Source: Agaribacterium sp. ZY112
GTDB lineage: Bacteria; Pseudomonadota; Gammaproteobacteria; Pseudomonadales; Cellvibrionaceae
Length of the DNA stretch: 64,000 nucleotides
Assembly (NCBI RefSeq): GCF_041346925.1
Contig: NZ_CP166840.1
Coordinates: 1,674,001-1,738,000, forward strand
Direction of reading: 5' to 3'
The notes below the pieces were generated by a model, which had not been told where the DNA came from, made no database searches, and saw only the letters and a list, made by a program, of their open reading frames with translations. Shown here one piece after another: positions 37,550 to 45,929 of this stretch (position 1 is the stretch's first letter; every line of letters starts with the position of its first letter). The translations under genes and the position numbers were made by a program.

Positions 37550-39490
37550 TTAGTTGATCTTGGTGATGCCGCCTTTTACGGTCATCATGCCGCCTGCAGA
37601 TACTTCGCCCATGGCGCTGGCTTTAGCTTTAACCATGGTGCCTTTAATCTGCACGCCGCTGGCATCTAGTTTAATGCTGCTGCCACCTACTTTAAGCTCG
37701 ATCGAGGTCTTGGAGCTGATCTTAATGGCTTTCATTGCGTCGATTGTGCAAGAGCCTTTACCTATTTTTAGGCTGTGGTTGCCAGAGTCTACTTTGACGG
37801 TTTGGTTTCCTTTGGAAACCGTAACATTTTGATTACCTTTGCTGACGGTATAGCTTTGGTTGCCTTTGGCGATGGTGGTTTCTTCATTGCCATCTGTAAC
37901 GGTAATCGAACGATTGTTTTTGACTTCTAGAGTCTGATCGTTTTCAACCTTGCCAGTTTGATCGTTATGGATGATCCAGTTGTGATCTTTACCGGCCTCC
38001 ATATAGATTTCTTCTTCGCCTTTTTTATCGTCAAAGCGGTATTCATTAAACTTGCTGCCATCAAGCTCGGTTTTCCAGCCGCTTTGAGTGCTGGTGTAGT
38101 TTGGCCCTTCGTTGGTGCCGTTGTAGACAGCACCCGTAACCAGTGGGCGATCAGGGTCGCCATTGATGTAACTGATAACCACTTCTTGGCCCACGCGCGG
38201 AACGAAGTTTGCTCCCCAGCCTTTACCTGCAAACTGCTGTACAACGCGTACCCAGCATGAGTTTTGGGCGCTATTCCAAGGGAATTTTACTTTGACTTGA
38301 GTGTAGGGGTCTTTTGAGCTAGATGCTGCTGTGGCTTTTACTTCGAGCACAGTCGCTACTTGCGGCGAGTGAATTTTCTTGGCAAAGCCCGATGGTGCTG
38401 GGCGCAATACCACACTGCTAGGAACACAGCTAAAGCGGTTGCTAAAGTAGCTGTCTTGATCGTTGCGGTCGCGCGCGACGATATGCACATGGGTCAGTAG
38501 ATATTTCCCTTTTTCTGAACTCAGTGGGTGGTCAATCTCAAAGCGTCCGCCTGCAGCGAGTACGGTGACATCACTGGTGCCTTTGGCAATATCAAAACCA
38601 GCTTCTTCAGCTTCCATTGAGTATTCATTAAGCCCCTTATTGTAGGAGTCTTTAAATTTGTGTTTGTGCTCTGCGTCGATTTCAAAGTTATAAAGACCAT
38701 ATTGACGGTGTTTATAGCTCGATACGCTATTGAGGGGTGAGTTTGTTTTTACCTCTTGCTTGTTATCTTTGGTGGTGGTGAATTCGCTGTAATCTTTAAA
38801 TTCAAAACCACCGGTATGGTAGTTAAAGCTGCGCTGCCAAGAGTGGATTGTGTCTTTGGTTGGTTGGCTGCCACCGCCATCGTATTCGATTTTATCTGTT
38901 TCGGCGTCGAAGTAGTCTTGGGCATCATCGGCTAAGACAAGCTCATGTTTGCCGTCGGCATGTTTAAAGTAATAGCTAATGCCTTCTTCGGCCATAAGGC
39001 GGTTAACGAAGTCGAAGTCTGATTCGTCAAATTGCACACAATACTCACGAGGTAAATACGTTGCTGAGAGTTTTAGTTGCAGGCTGATTACTTTTGAGTA
39101 TTCGCCGAGAACTTCGGTGATGATGTCTTTGGCGCTTTTTTCATGGAAGACTCGATTATTGGAGCCTAAAGTTGCAAACCAAAAACCTGGTACGATCTCG
39201 GCGCGATAACGGCGTAGGCCGTTGCCATCGACATCAAGCATGGCCAAATGCGTGACATAACCGTTGATAAAACGAGGTTTGTCTTCACCGCTGTTTAAGA
39301 GTTTGACGGTTAGGTCTTTACCGACAAGGTCTTTTTGGTCGACAGTATGATTGTCTGAGTAGAGTTCCAGCTCAAAGCGGAATAGATCGGATACGTACTC
39401 ATCACCGCTGACTTCGGATGCGATAAAGGCGTCCTTTCCCAGTGGAGTGTCGATATGAATCAGTCGTTTATCTTGGTTGAGTATAGACAT
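37550..39490 (-). CDS. vgrG: T6SS spike protein VgrG (TssI)
   Basis: A 646-residue VgrG. It has an N-terminal gp27-like domain (about 1-370, beginning with LIHIDTPLGKDAFIASEVSG), a gp5 OB-fold (about 395-470, with WVRVVQQFAGKGWGANFVPR and GQEVVISYINGDPDRPLVTG) and a C-terminal beta-helix of short repeats (VSKGNQNVTVSKGNQ and similar). There is no C-terminal effector extension, so cargo must bind non-covalently through PAAR or adaptors. It is first in an operon with the DUF6931-like, lipoprotein, lipase and PAAR genes, and sits downstream of hcp, from which it is separated by a strong terminator. Confidence 0.97.
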   Translation of the reverse strand: MSILNQDKRLIHIDTPLGKDAFIASEVSGDEYVSDLFRFELELYSDNHTVDQKDLVGKDLTVKLLNSGEDKPRFINGYVTHLAMLDVDGNGLRRYRAEIVPGFWFATLGSNNRVFHEKSAKDIITEVLGEYSKVISLQLKLSATYLPREYCVQFDESDFDFVNRLMAEEGISYYFKHADGKHELVLADDAQDYFDAETDKIEYDGGGSQPTKDTIHSWQRSFNYHTGGFEFKDYSEFTTTKDNKQEVKTNSPLNSVSSYKHRQYGLYNFEIDAEHKHKFKDSYNKGLNEYSMEAEEAGFDIAKGTSDVTVLAAGGRFEIDHPLSSEKGKYLLTHVHIVARDRNDQDSYFSNRFSCVPSSVVLRPAPSGFAKKIHSPQVATVLEVKATAASSSKDPYTQVKVKFPWNSAQNSCWVRVVQQFAGKGWGANFVPRVGQEVVISYINGDPDRPLVTGAVYNGTNEGPNYTSTQSGWKTELDGSKFNEYRFDDKKGEEEIYMEAGKDHNWIIHNDQTGKVENDQTLEVKNNRSITVTDGNEETTIAKGNQSYTVSKGNQNVTVSKGNQTVKVDSGNHSLKIGKGSCTIDAMKAIKISSKTSIELKVGGSSIKLDASGVQIKGTMVKAKASAMGEVSAGGMMTVKGGITKIN

Positions 39491-39545
39491 GGCCTTGTCG
39501 CTATTTCCTGAGTGGTTAGCAATACTTTAACAGAGGGGTAGTTGC

Positions 39546-39576
39546 TTGGCTGAGCTGTCGGTAACAGTTCAGCCAA
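39546..39576. other. Second hairpin in the hcp-vgrG gap
   Basis: Arms TTGGCTGA / TCAGCCAA (8 bp, perfect) with inner CTGT/ACAG pairing around CGGTA. It lies directly downstream of the hcp terminator on the minus strand and upstream of vgrG. It may reinforce termination or shape the vgrG leader. Confidence 0.55.
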
Positions 39577-39582
39577 AAAACC

Positions 39583-39628
39583 AAAAAGGGCCGAAGCCCC
39601 CACAGCCTAAGCTGTGGGCACTCGGCCC
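39583..39628 (-). terminator. Intrinsic terminator of hcp
   Basis: On the minus strand GGGCCGA...TCGGCCC encloses CCCACAG...CTGTGGG and is followed by TTTTT. This long two-part stem lies 27 bases beyond the hcp stop. It probably makes hcp mRNA abundant and separate while allowing limited read-through into vgrG. Confidence 0.88.
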
Positions 39629-39654
39629 TCTTATAAGAAACCGAGAACGGAAAC

Positions 39655-40143
39655 TTATAATGGCTTAGCTGTAGTAAGGTCGTAACCAACCTTCATGTTC
39701 TTAGTATTCTTATTCGTCTTATCAGCGTGAGTAAGATCAGCTTCAATCTTAGCGAAGCTAAGAGAGATAGACTCGTGTGGAGCACCACCAGAAGAAGCGC
39801 TAACGCTGTAAGAAGAGATCATTACTTCTTCTAGAGTGAATACTGCGTATTTCTCTACTTGTGAAGCACCAGTTTGAACAACGTGGATTTCAACTTTAAC
39901 ACCGGCATCACCAGTTACAGAGTTCTTGAACAAACCACCAGAAGCAGCGTCAAGAGGCTTAGTTACGGTAACTTCGCTGATGCTAGGACGAGTAGCTTCA
40001 CGGTTAGACATTGCGCCAGCTTCCATAGTGATGGCACGGCCTACGCCGAAGTTCATGCTGTCAACTTCGATCCAGTTTTCGTAACCAGCAGCAGTAACGT
40101 TACCAGCAGGAGAGTTTGCGTTAAAGTTCATGTAGATAGCCAT
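39655..40143 (-). CDS. hcp: T6SS tube protein Hcp (TssD)
   Basis: A 162-residue Hcp starting at the ATG at 40143 (MAIYMNFN). AGAGGAATT lies just upstream; the longer frame to 40242 adds 33 residues without family similarity. Recognisable features are the N-terminal strand, 'ITMEAGAMSNREATRPSISE', the conserved 'VTKPLDAASGGLF' extended loop, and 'KYAVFTLEEVMISSYSVSASSGG'. Hexameric rings stack into the inner tube and carry small effectors. It is monocistronic or the first gene of the vgrG payload operon, with its own terminator. Confidence 0.96.
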   Translation of the reverse strand: MAIYMNFNANSPAGNVTAAGYENWIEVDSMNFGVGRAITMEAGAMSNREATRPSISEVTVTKPLDAASGGLFKNSVTGDAGVKVEIHVVQTGASQVEKYAVFTLEEVMISSYSVSASSGGAPHESISLSFAKIEADLTHADKTNKNTKNMKVGYDLTTAKPL

Positions 40144-40304
40144 CGATCGAATTCCTCTTTCTATGGTCTTGGTTAAATTCAGGGTTTTATTTTTTTCCCT
40201 TATCGACGGATATGCCGTTAAAGAAAACCTTGCCCTTGGCAATTGCGATGAATTAAAGCAGAGTTTTTTTACTCTGAAAACCCCTGTTTTTAAGGCTTTT
40301 AATC

Positions 40305-40548
40305 GACTCTGGCACCATTTAATTTTTTGACTCTGGTACGAATTTAAATAAGCAAACTTGACTCTGGCACGAATAAAAAGCCTAGCCTGTCGTGCAAATT
40401 AGCAGAGTGCTTAAATTTGGCCCTGTAAGCCATAGGGCTGAATATTATTTAGTCAGTGATTTGTTTTGACTCTGACACCAATTAATTTTTATGAGGTTTT
40501 GACTCTGACACGCTTTTTTGAATTGTGGGTCGACTCTGACACCAATTA
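40305..40548. repeat. Six short GACTCTGRCACC repeats next to a RAYT-type gene
   Basis: Copies of GACTCTG[AG][CT]AC[CG] begin at 40305, 40329, 40360, 40468, 40501 and 40532, all in the same orientation. Several are followed by AATTxATTTTT or AATT. They fill the otherwise gene-free 596 bases between hcp and the transposase gene. Such arrays are typical flanks of Y1/RAYT transposase genes. The nominal 83-codon frame over them (40445-40696) has no support as a gene. The promoter of hcp must also lie in the right part of 40144-40300. Confidence 0.8.
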
Positions 40549-40739
40549 GGATCAAAAAAATTTCAAAAACTTTAAAAAAGTGAGATGGATGTCGCGTTTT
40601 TCCGCGTCTTGCTCCGAGTAGGCGGTGAGTTTTAGGATAGGAATGCGTAGGAAAATTAAATAAGCCAAGATCGATATCACTTGGCTTGAGCTTCATTTTA
40701 TGTGATTTGAGTAGAGCAAGGCTTGTACTTTATTAGGAG

Positions 40740-41447
40740 TTAGTCGCTGGAATCGTTCGCTTCTTTTTTGCTTGGCCGACCACGCTTAAGTGGGCGAACC
40801 CGTTGATTGGCAATTTTCTCAATCTTGTCTTTAAAGGCGTCGCCACCTAAGACTTGTCCGAGTTTGACTGTTTCTGCAATGTATTCAATCAAGCGAGAGT
40901 CAAAGTCAAAGCGGAATAAACGGCTGTACTCTTGGCCGCGCTCCACATCGCTTTCACCTAGGGCATTATAAAGTCGGTGGTCTTTAATAAGTTCGCTATC
41001 AGCTTTGCAGGTGTGGTAGTTAAAGCTAGACCATTGATAGTCTTCAGGGCTATCTGCTAAGCCTAAGTACATGGGTTTGAGCTCAACATAGCGGTAGCAT
41101 GTAAGTAAATAGGCGTCTGAATCAATCAGGCTGGATTTGTATCGACCTCCCCAGAGGGTGCCTGAGCGCTTATAGCGGTGGTTTACGTATTGCACATAAC
41201 GCCTGCCAAGGGATTGCATCATGGATGAGATGCCCTGGGTCATTTTGGGGGTGGCAATAATTTGAATCATATTAGGCAGCAAGACATAGGCATGCACGTG
41301 CACCTGATATTGTTCAGAGGCTTTGTGTAGGCACTGCAAGTAAAATTCATAATCTTCGTCGTCGAAGAAACAGGCCAGATTGTTATGGCCTACTTGAACA
41401 ATATGCTGTGGTATATCGGCAATATTAATGCGCGGCAATCGAGCCAT
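40740..41447 (-). CDS. REP-associated tyrosine (Y1/RAYT) transposase, HUH motif lost
   Basis: A 235-residue member of the Y1_Tnp/TnpA-REP family: N-terminal 'IPQHIVQVGHNNLACFFDDEDYEFYL', then 'GRRYVQYVNHRYKRSGTLWG' carrying the usual catalytic Tyr, and 'GRYKSSLIDSDAYLLTCYRYVE'. The HUH site, normally MPNHVHL, reads LLPNMIQII here, so both metal-binding histidines are replaced (Met and Gln). The protein should not catalyse normal single-strand cleavage. The frame is intact and the C-terminus ends in the basic tail RPLKRGRPSKKE (an AT-hook-like GRP), so it may survive as a DNA-binding protein. It lies beside six repeats that look like its substrates. Confidence 0.88.
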   Translation of the reverse strand: MARLPRINIADIPQHIVQVGHNNLACFFDDEDYEFYLQCLHKASEQYQVHVHAYVLLPNMIQIIATPKMTQGISSMMQSLGRRYVQYVNHRYKRSGTLWGGRYKSSLIDSDAYLLTCYRYVELKPMYLGLADSPEDYQWSSFNYHTCKADSELIKDHRLYNALGESDVERGQEYSRLFRFDFDSRLIEYIAETVKLGQVLGGDAFKDKIEKIANQRVRPLKRGRPSKKEANDSSD

Positions 41448-41668
41448 AACTGCTTATTCTTATTCCCTAATATCGTTTCATCGACCCTAGATGCGGGCTG
41501 CGATCCTGCAGAGTCGGCAATTATGCGTAAGTGTGCTGTCGATTTCAATTTTTACCTCAACCCTATTCTACAGCGGCTATTAATGCTTTAATCGTGATTC
41601 TATACAATCGGGTTTGGTATAGCCTGAAAGATTGTCTGCTTTATAGACAAAAAATAACGGATTTAATA

Positions 41669-42544
41669 ATGAATGAAATGGGTAGCATCCGTCTCGCGGT
41701 CAATGGCCGAACTGATATTGGCCAAGTAAGGGATGAAAACGAAGACAGCATTCGTTGGTTTGCTCATCCTACGTTGCCGTTTTCTTATACGGTTATCGCA
41801 GATGGAATGGGCGGTTATACCGGTGGCGCGTTAGCTAGCAAGATTGCCGTAGATACTTTAGGTCAACAGCTCGAGACTTTAATGAACCCTACGTTTCTAT
41901 CGTGTACGCCTGATCAACAGGAACTGATGATTAAGGCATTACTCCTCGATACAGTTAAACAAGCGAATCAAGCCATATTAAATGCCAAGTTGGCTAATCC
42001 CCAGTTTGCCCATATGGGGACAACCCTGGTGTTAGCTTTGGTTTGGCAAGATCAGGTCACTATTGCCCATTTGGGGGATTCTCGCGCATACCTTTGGGAT
42101 TCACAGGGGCTGGTACAACTGACGAAAGATCACAGTGTTGTGCAAGATATGATTGACTCGGGCGCTCTGACCGAAGATCAGGCTCGTACGAGTGATGTCA
42201 GAAACCACATTACTCGTGCTTTGGGGGTCATGCCTGATGTTGAGCCTAGCATCAATAATTATCAGCTTACAGGTAATGCCTTATTGATGCTTTGTAGTGA
42301 TGGTTTAACAGAGTATCTAGATAATAGTGAGCTCGAGTTCGTGCTTGCTACGCATAGGCCTGCACTAGAGTGTTGTTTTCGTTTTATTGACGATGCTAAC
42401 CAGCAAGGCGGTAAAGATAATATTAGTGTAGGTATTATCGAATACACGGTTGGGGCTCAAGCCTCAGTAAATCATTTCCCTCCTCCAGTGAGCTCAAGTG
42501 AGCCTTCGGATGATATTACGGTACGTAAAGAGCGTAACCCCTAA
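41669..42544 (+). CDS. pppA: PP2C-type Ser/Thr phosphatase PppA
   Basis: A protein of about 292 residues with the PP2C/PPM motifs in order: GQVRDENEDS, VIADGMGGYTGG, MGTTLVLA, IAHLGDSRAYLW, LLMLCSDGLTEY and KDNISVGIIEY, which carry the metal-binding Asp residues. The start is set at ATG 41669 (MNEMGS); the open frame upstream to 41531 has no family similarity. In T6SS the phosphatase dephosphorylates the FHA protein (TagH) and so opposes PpkA, which is also encoded here. It is separated by about 50 bp from the Rhs gene on the same strand. Confidence 0.94.
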   Translation: MNEMGSIRLAVNGRTDIGQVRDENEDSIRWFAHPTLPFSYTVIADGMGGYTGGALASKIAVDTLGQQLETLMNPTFLSCTPDQQELMIKALLLDTVKQANQAILNAKLANPQFAHMGTTLVLALVWQDQVTIAHLGDSRAYLWDSQGLVQLTKDHSVVQDMIDSGALTEDQARTSDVRNHITRALGVMPDVEPSINNYQLTGNALLMLCSDGLTEYLDNSELEFVLATHRPALECCFRFIDDANQQGGKDNISVGIIEYTVGAQASVNHFPPPVSSSEPSDDITVRKERNP

Positions 42545-42597
42545 TGCTGACGCACTAGAAAAGAAATATAAGAATGCTGACGCTATAGAGATCTAAG

Positions 42598-45500
42598 ATG
42601 TTGACAAAGGAAAGTCTGAATCGCTCTGACGACAAGCCGAACGAGCCTGCTGGGGCAGTGCTTGTTAGCCCTGGCTGGCATATCAGTGCTAAACATTTAC
42701 AGAAGAAGGTTCAGCAGCAACTTAAGCTACCTTCACTGCCGCTACCTTCCGTTGCAAGGCCGTGCTTTTCTAAAGTTTTAGAAGGGCATGCTCTGGCCAA
42801 GCTTGATGAGCATCCAACTCTGCCTATTTCGATAGTTTCGGGTGAGTTGGTTTTTCAGGTAACGGATTTCACATTGCCTGGCCCGATTGCCTTTGCCTGG
42901 CGGCGTGTTTATCGCAGCAGTCTTCTTTCTGGCACTGGGCATGGTCCTGGTTGGGTTACACCCTTAAGTGAGCGCTTACATATTAGTGCTGGCACCGTTA
43001 TTTTAACGACGAGTTCCGGCCGTTTAATAGAGTTTAAAAACCCCACTATTGGCTCGAGCTGCCAGCACCGTCAGGAGAAAATGCTGCTAACACGCCAAGC
43101 GGAACATAGCTACCTTTTATCAACCATTGGCTGTGATGATTTTCGCCTGTTTCGTGCTGATGGCGTGAGTGATTACTTACCCCTAGTTGAATTTAGGGAT
43201 GGTTTTAATAACAGTATTAGTGTGGATTATAAGCGCGGCCAAGTGCAGAAGCTGGTCTCGAGCTGGGGGCGCAGTATTCATTTTGAACATACTGATAGCG
43301 GCCAAATTAAATCGATTCACTCTCATGACCTTGTTTCCGATACTAACCCTCAAGGCTTGTTGGCGCACTATGGTTATAGTGAAGCGGGGGCTTTGGTTGA
43401 GGCGACTGATTTTAGCCGCAGTGGTGAGTGTTATGCCTACGAGGCTGGTTTTTTGGTATCTAGAGATACACAAGTTGGCCAGAGTTGGCACTACAGTATT
43501 GAGTCAGACTCCGTTCCTGCGCGCTATTTTCAAGCCGAGTGCGCTCAGACGGGTGAAATCTACCAGCTTAAATGGCGATATAAGCAGTTAAAAACAGAGC
43601 TAAGGCGTGGTTGTGATGCTCTGTGGACTTATCAGCTCGATAATCAAGGACAAATTCGCCAAGTGAGTTTACCGGATGGCAGCGTTATTCGCCGTTTATT
43701 CGATAGCTATGGCAACTTATGTTGTGAATCCAATGGTGAGGGCCAAGCGTTTTATTTTCGCTATAACCGCAGTGGCCAAGTTACCCGCATGACGGACAGT
43801 TTAAATCGCACTACACGTATCCGTTATGATGACAAAGGCCGCCCTAATTTAATTACCGATGCATTAAACAATCACTGGCAAAGGCGTTATGGTTCTGCTG
43901 GTGAGTTGTTAGAGGTTCGTAGCCCTAAGGCTTCGGTGTGGCAGTTCAGTTATAGCGCTAAAGGTCAGTTGGAGTGCGTGCTTGACCCAGAAGAGGCCAA
44001 AACGCAATTTCAGTGGGATAGCCAATTCAATTTAACTCAGTTGATTGATGCTGAGAATAACAGTACGCGTTTTGAATACGATCATTGGCAAAGGCTTGAG
44101 CGTGTACTTGATGCGTGTGGTATGGAGCAGAGCTTTACTTACGATGCTCGGGGCTTGTTGGCTCAAATTACCCAAGCAGATTTACCTGTTATTAAACTGC
44201 AATACAGTCAAGTTGGTTTGGTGACAGAGCTTGCCAAGGGCGAGCAACACCGTGCTCAGTATCATTATCAGCACGGTTTGTTAGTTGCGCTAGAAGACTC
44301 GCGGTGCGGTCATGCTGAGTTTAAATATGACAAGCAGCTTCGCCTTATAGAGGCTCTAAACTCAACGGGCTTACGCTTTAGTACCAGCTATCATCCTTGC
44401 GGTTACGTTGCTGAACAAAATGATTTTTATGGTCGTCATTATCGCTTTGAATATAACAAAGCCGGTCAATTGATTGAATACCGAGACCCAGAGGTGATTA
44501 CAAGCCTTGATCGTGACCAAGCAGGCCAGCTAACAAGGGCGAGTAATAATAGTGGTGATGCTTGTGACTACCACTACGATCCTATAGGCCGAATTATTGC
44601 GGCGAATAACCGTGAAGCATTAATTCGTTATCAATATGACAGCGAAGGCCAGTTACTTAGTGAGCATGTAGACGATCAGGAGTTTGGTAGCCATTCTTTT
44701 GAGCACCAGTACGATGTCTGTGGTCGTCGTATCAAAACCATTACCGATGAGATTTTTCTGCAATACCATTACAGCCCTGCCGGTCGTTTCTTTGGTGTGG
44801 ATCTAAATGGTGAAACCGTTCTACGCCGAGCTTACGACGCCTGTGGCCGAGTGCTTGAACAGACGCAGCTTGAGCTGCAGTCTCAGTTTGCTTATAGCGA
44901 TTTGGGCCAGTTAGTTGCTCAGTCAGTGATAAAAACGGGTGTGGCTGAGCCGATTATCGAGCGCAAATATGAATACGATGTAAAAGGGCGCTTGTCTGTT
45001 ATGGACGACAAAGTGTTTGGTCCTTGTCAGTTCAGTTATAACGAACAGGACAAGCTCATAGCGTGTGATGGTACGTTTGCAGAGCAGCTAAGTTACAACG
45101 AACAAGGTCTGCTTAATCGAGTGGCTGAATCGGCGCTATCTTATTCGCCTTTTCAGTTGCTTGAGCAGTTGGGTGACATGAGCCTCAAGGCTGATAAACG
45201 CGGCAATCTTGTCTTTCGATCTGCAGGAAAAACGAGTCCTAACTCAGTGACTTATAACTATACCGGCTGGAACCAGTTGTCGAGCATTGAAAACGGTGAC
45301 TTTAAGACTTTCTACCGTTATGACGCACTGGGAAGACGTTTGTCTAAAGTCGTAACGCATTTAAAAACCAAACAAAAGAAAAAGGGCTCGTTTCGCCATA
45401 ATGGCCAACAGCTGTGGTCGGATATTCAGTTAACTCCAAAGGGACAGCGTGTTCAAAATTATGTCCTAGCCCCGCAAAATGCCGAACTGCTTGCAGTTGT

Positions 45501-45927
45501 TCGCGATGGTGAGTTATTCGCTATGCACCAAGACGGGCGCGGTTATGTCTGTGAGCTGACTAATGCCAAAGCTGAACTGGTTTGGAAAAATCAGGCTCGT
45601 CTACTTGGTGGGGTAAATCGTTTTCATGAGAAGCCTCAGGTATCCAATCCTGTTCGCTCAGCCGGTTTATATACGGATAGTGAATCGGGCTTAAACTATG
45701 TTTGGCAAGATGGCCATCACGCTTATCGTGAGCCCTTATCTCATACTTCTTTGAGTGCGCCTATTCAAACACGTCTAGGCCCTGTTTCACTGTGGGCTGC
45801 ACCTAGTATGGAGCTTCGCCAAGATGCGTATGAAGCCGTTAATTTGAATGATTTAAGGCATTTAAAAGATCAAAACTGCGCCATTGCGGCACTTCTGACT
45901 GATTATTTACATTTCTCTAAGGACTAA
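42598..45927 (+). CDS. Rhs-repeat protein lacking a recognisable toxin tip
   Basis: A 1109-residue protein. The region before the repeats has the DUF6531-type entry 'VSGELVFQVTDFTLPGPIAFAWRR.YRSS', followed by many YD repeats (for example 'YRYDALGRRLSKV') and a late 'LYTDSESGLNYVW' that matches the end of an Rhs shell. The usual 'GRFxxxDPxGL' hallmark and the variable toxin domain that follows are missing; only about 70 residues remain. There is no PAAR domain and no signal peptide. It lies two bases before the TssB-TssC-like gene. It could be an Rhs shell for a separate cargo, or a toxin that lost its tip. Confidence 0.9.
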   Translation: MLTKESLNRSDDKPNEPAGAVLVSPGWHISAKHLQKKVQQQLKLPSLPLPSVARPCFSKVLEGHALAKLDEHPTLPISIVSGELVFQVTDFTLPGPIAFAWRRVYRSSLLSGTGHGPGWVTPLSERLHISAGTVILTTSSGRLIEFKNPTIGSSCQHRQEKMLLTRQAEHSYLLSTIGCDDFRLFRADGVSDYLPLVEFRDGFNNSISVDYKRGQVQKLVSSWGRSIHFEHTDSGQIKSIHSHDLVSDTNPQGLLAHYGYSEAGALVEATDFSRSGECYAYEAGFLVSRDTQVGQSWHYSIESDSVPARYFQAECAQTGEIYQLKWRYKQLKTELRRGCDALWTYQLDNQGQIRQVSLPDGSVIRRLFDSYGNLCCESNGEGQAFYFRYNRSGQVTRMTDSLNRTTRIRYDDKGRPNLITDALNNHWQRRYGSAGELLEVRSPKASVWQFSYSAKGQLECVLDPEEAKTQFQWDSQFNLTQLIDAENNSTRFEYDHWQRLERVLDACGMEQSFTYDARGLLAQITQADLPVIKLQYSQVGLVTELAKGEQHRAQYHYQHGLLVALEDSRCGHAEFKYDKQLRLIEALNSTGLRFSTSYHPCGYVAEQNDFYGRHYRFEYNKAGQLIEYRDPEVITSLDRDQAGQLTRASNNSGDACDYHYDPIGRIIAANNREALIRYQYDSEGQLLSEHVDDQEFGSHSFEHQYDVCGRRIKTITDEIFLQYHYSPAGRFFGVDLNGETVLRRAYDACGRVLEQTQLELQSQFAYSDLGQLVAQSVIKTGVAEPIIERKYEYDVKGRLSVMDDKVFGPCQFSYNEQDKLIACDGTFAEQLSYNEQGLLNRVAESALSYSPFQLLEQLGDMSLKADKRGNLVFRSAGKTSPNSVTYNYTGWNQLSSIENGDFKTFYRYDALGRRLSKVVTHLKTKQKKKGSFRHNGQQLWSDIQLTPKGQRVQNYVLAPQNAELLAVVRDGELFAMHQDGRGYVCELTNAKAELVWKNQARLLGGVNRFHEKPQVSNPVRSAGLYTDSESGLNYVWQDGHHAYREPLSHTSLSAPIQTRLGPVSLWAAPSMELRQDAYEAVNLNDLRHLKDQNCAIAALLTDYLHFSKD

Positions 45928-45929
45928 CT

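Noticed and set aside
40305..40548. Possible CRISPR array
   Set aside because: Repeats are only about 12 bp, spacing is irregular (24 to 108 bp) and there are no cas genes. The adjacent Y1 transposase explains them better.
40445..40696. 83-codon minus-strand frame between hcp and the transposase
   Set aside because: It runs through the short-repeat cluster and has no family similarity.
41632..41650. TTGTCT/AGACAA inverted repeat upstream of pppA as an operator
   Set aside because: It is a perfect but only 6-bp repeat in AT-rich sequence, with no known regulator match; too weak to annotate.
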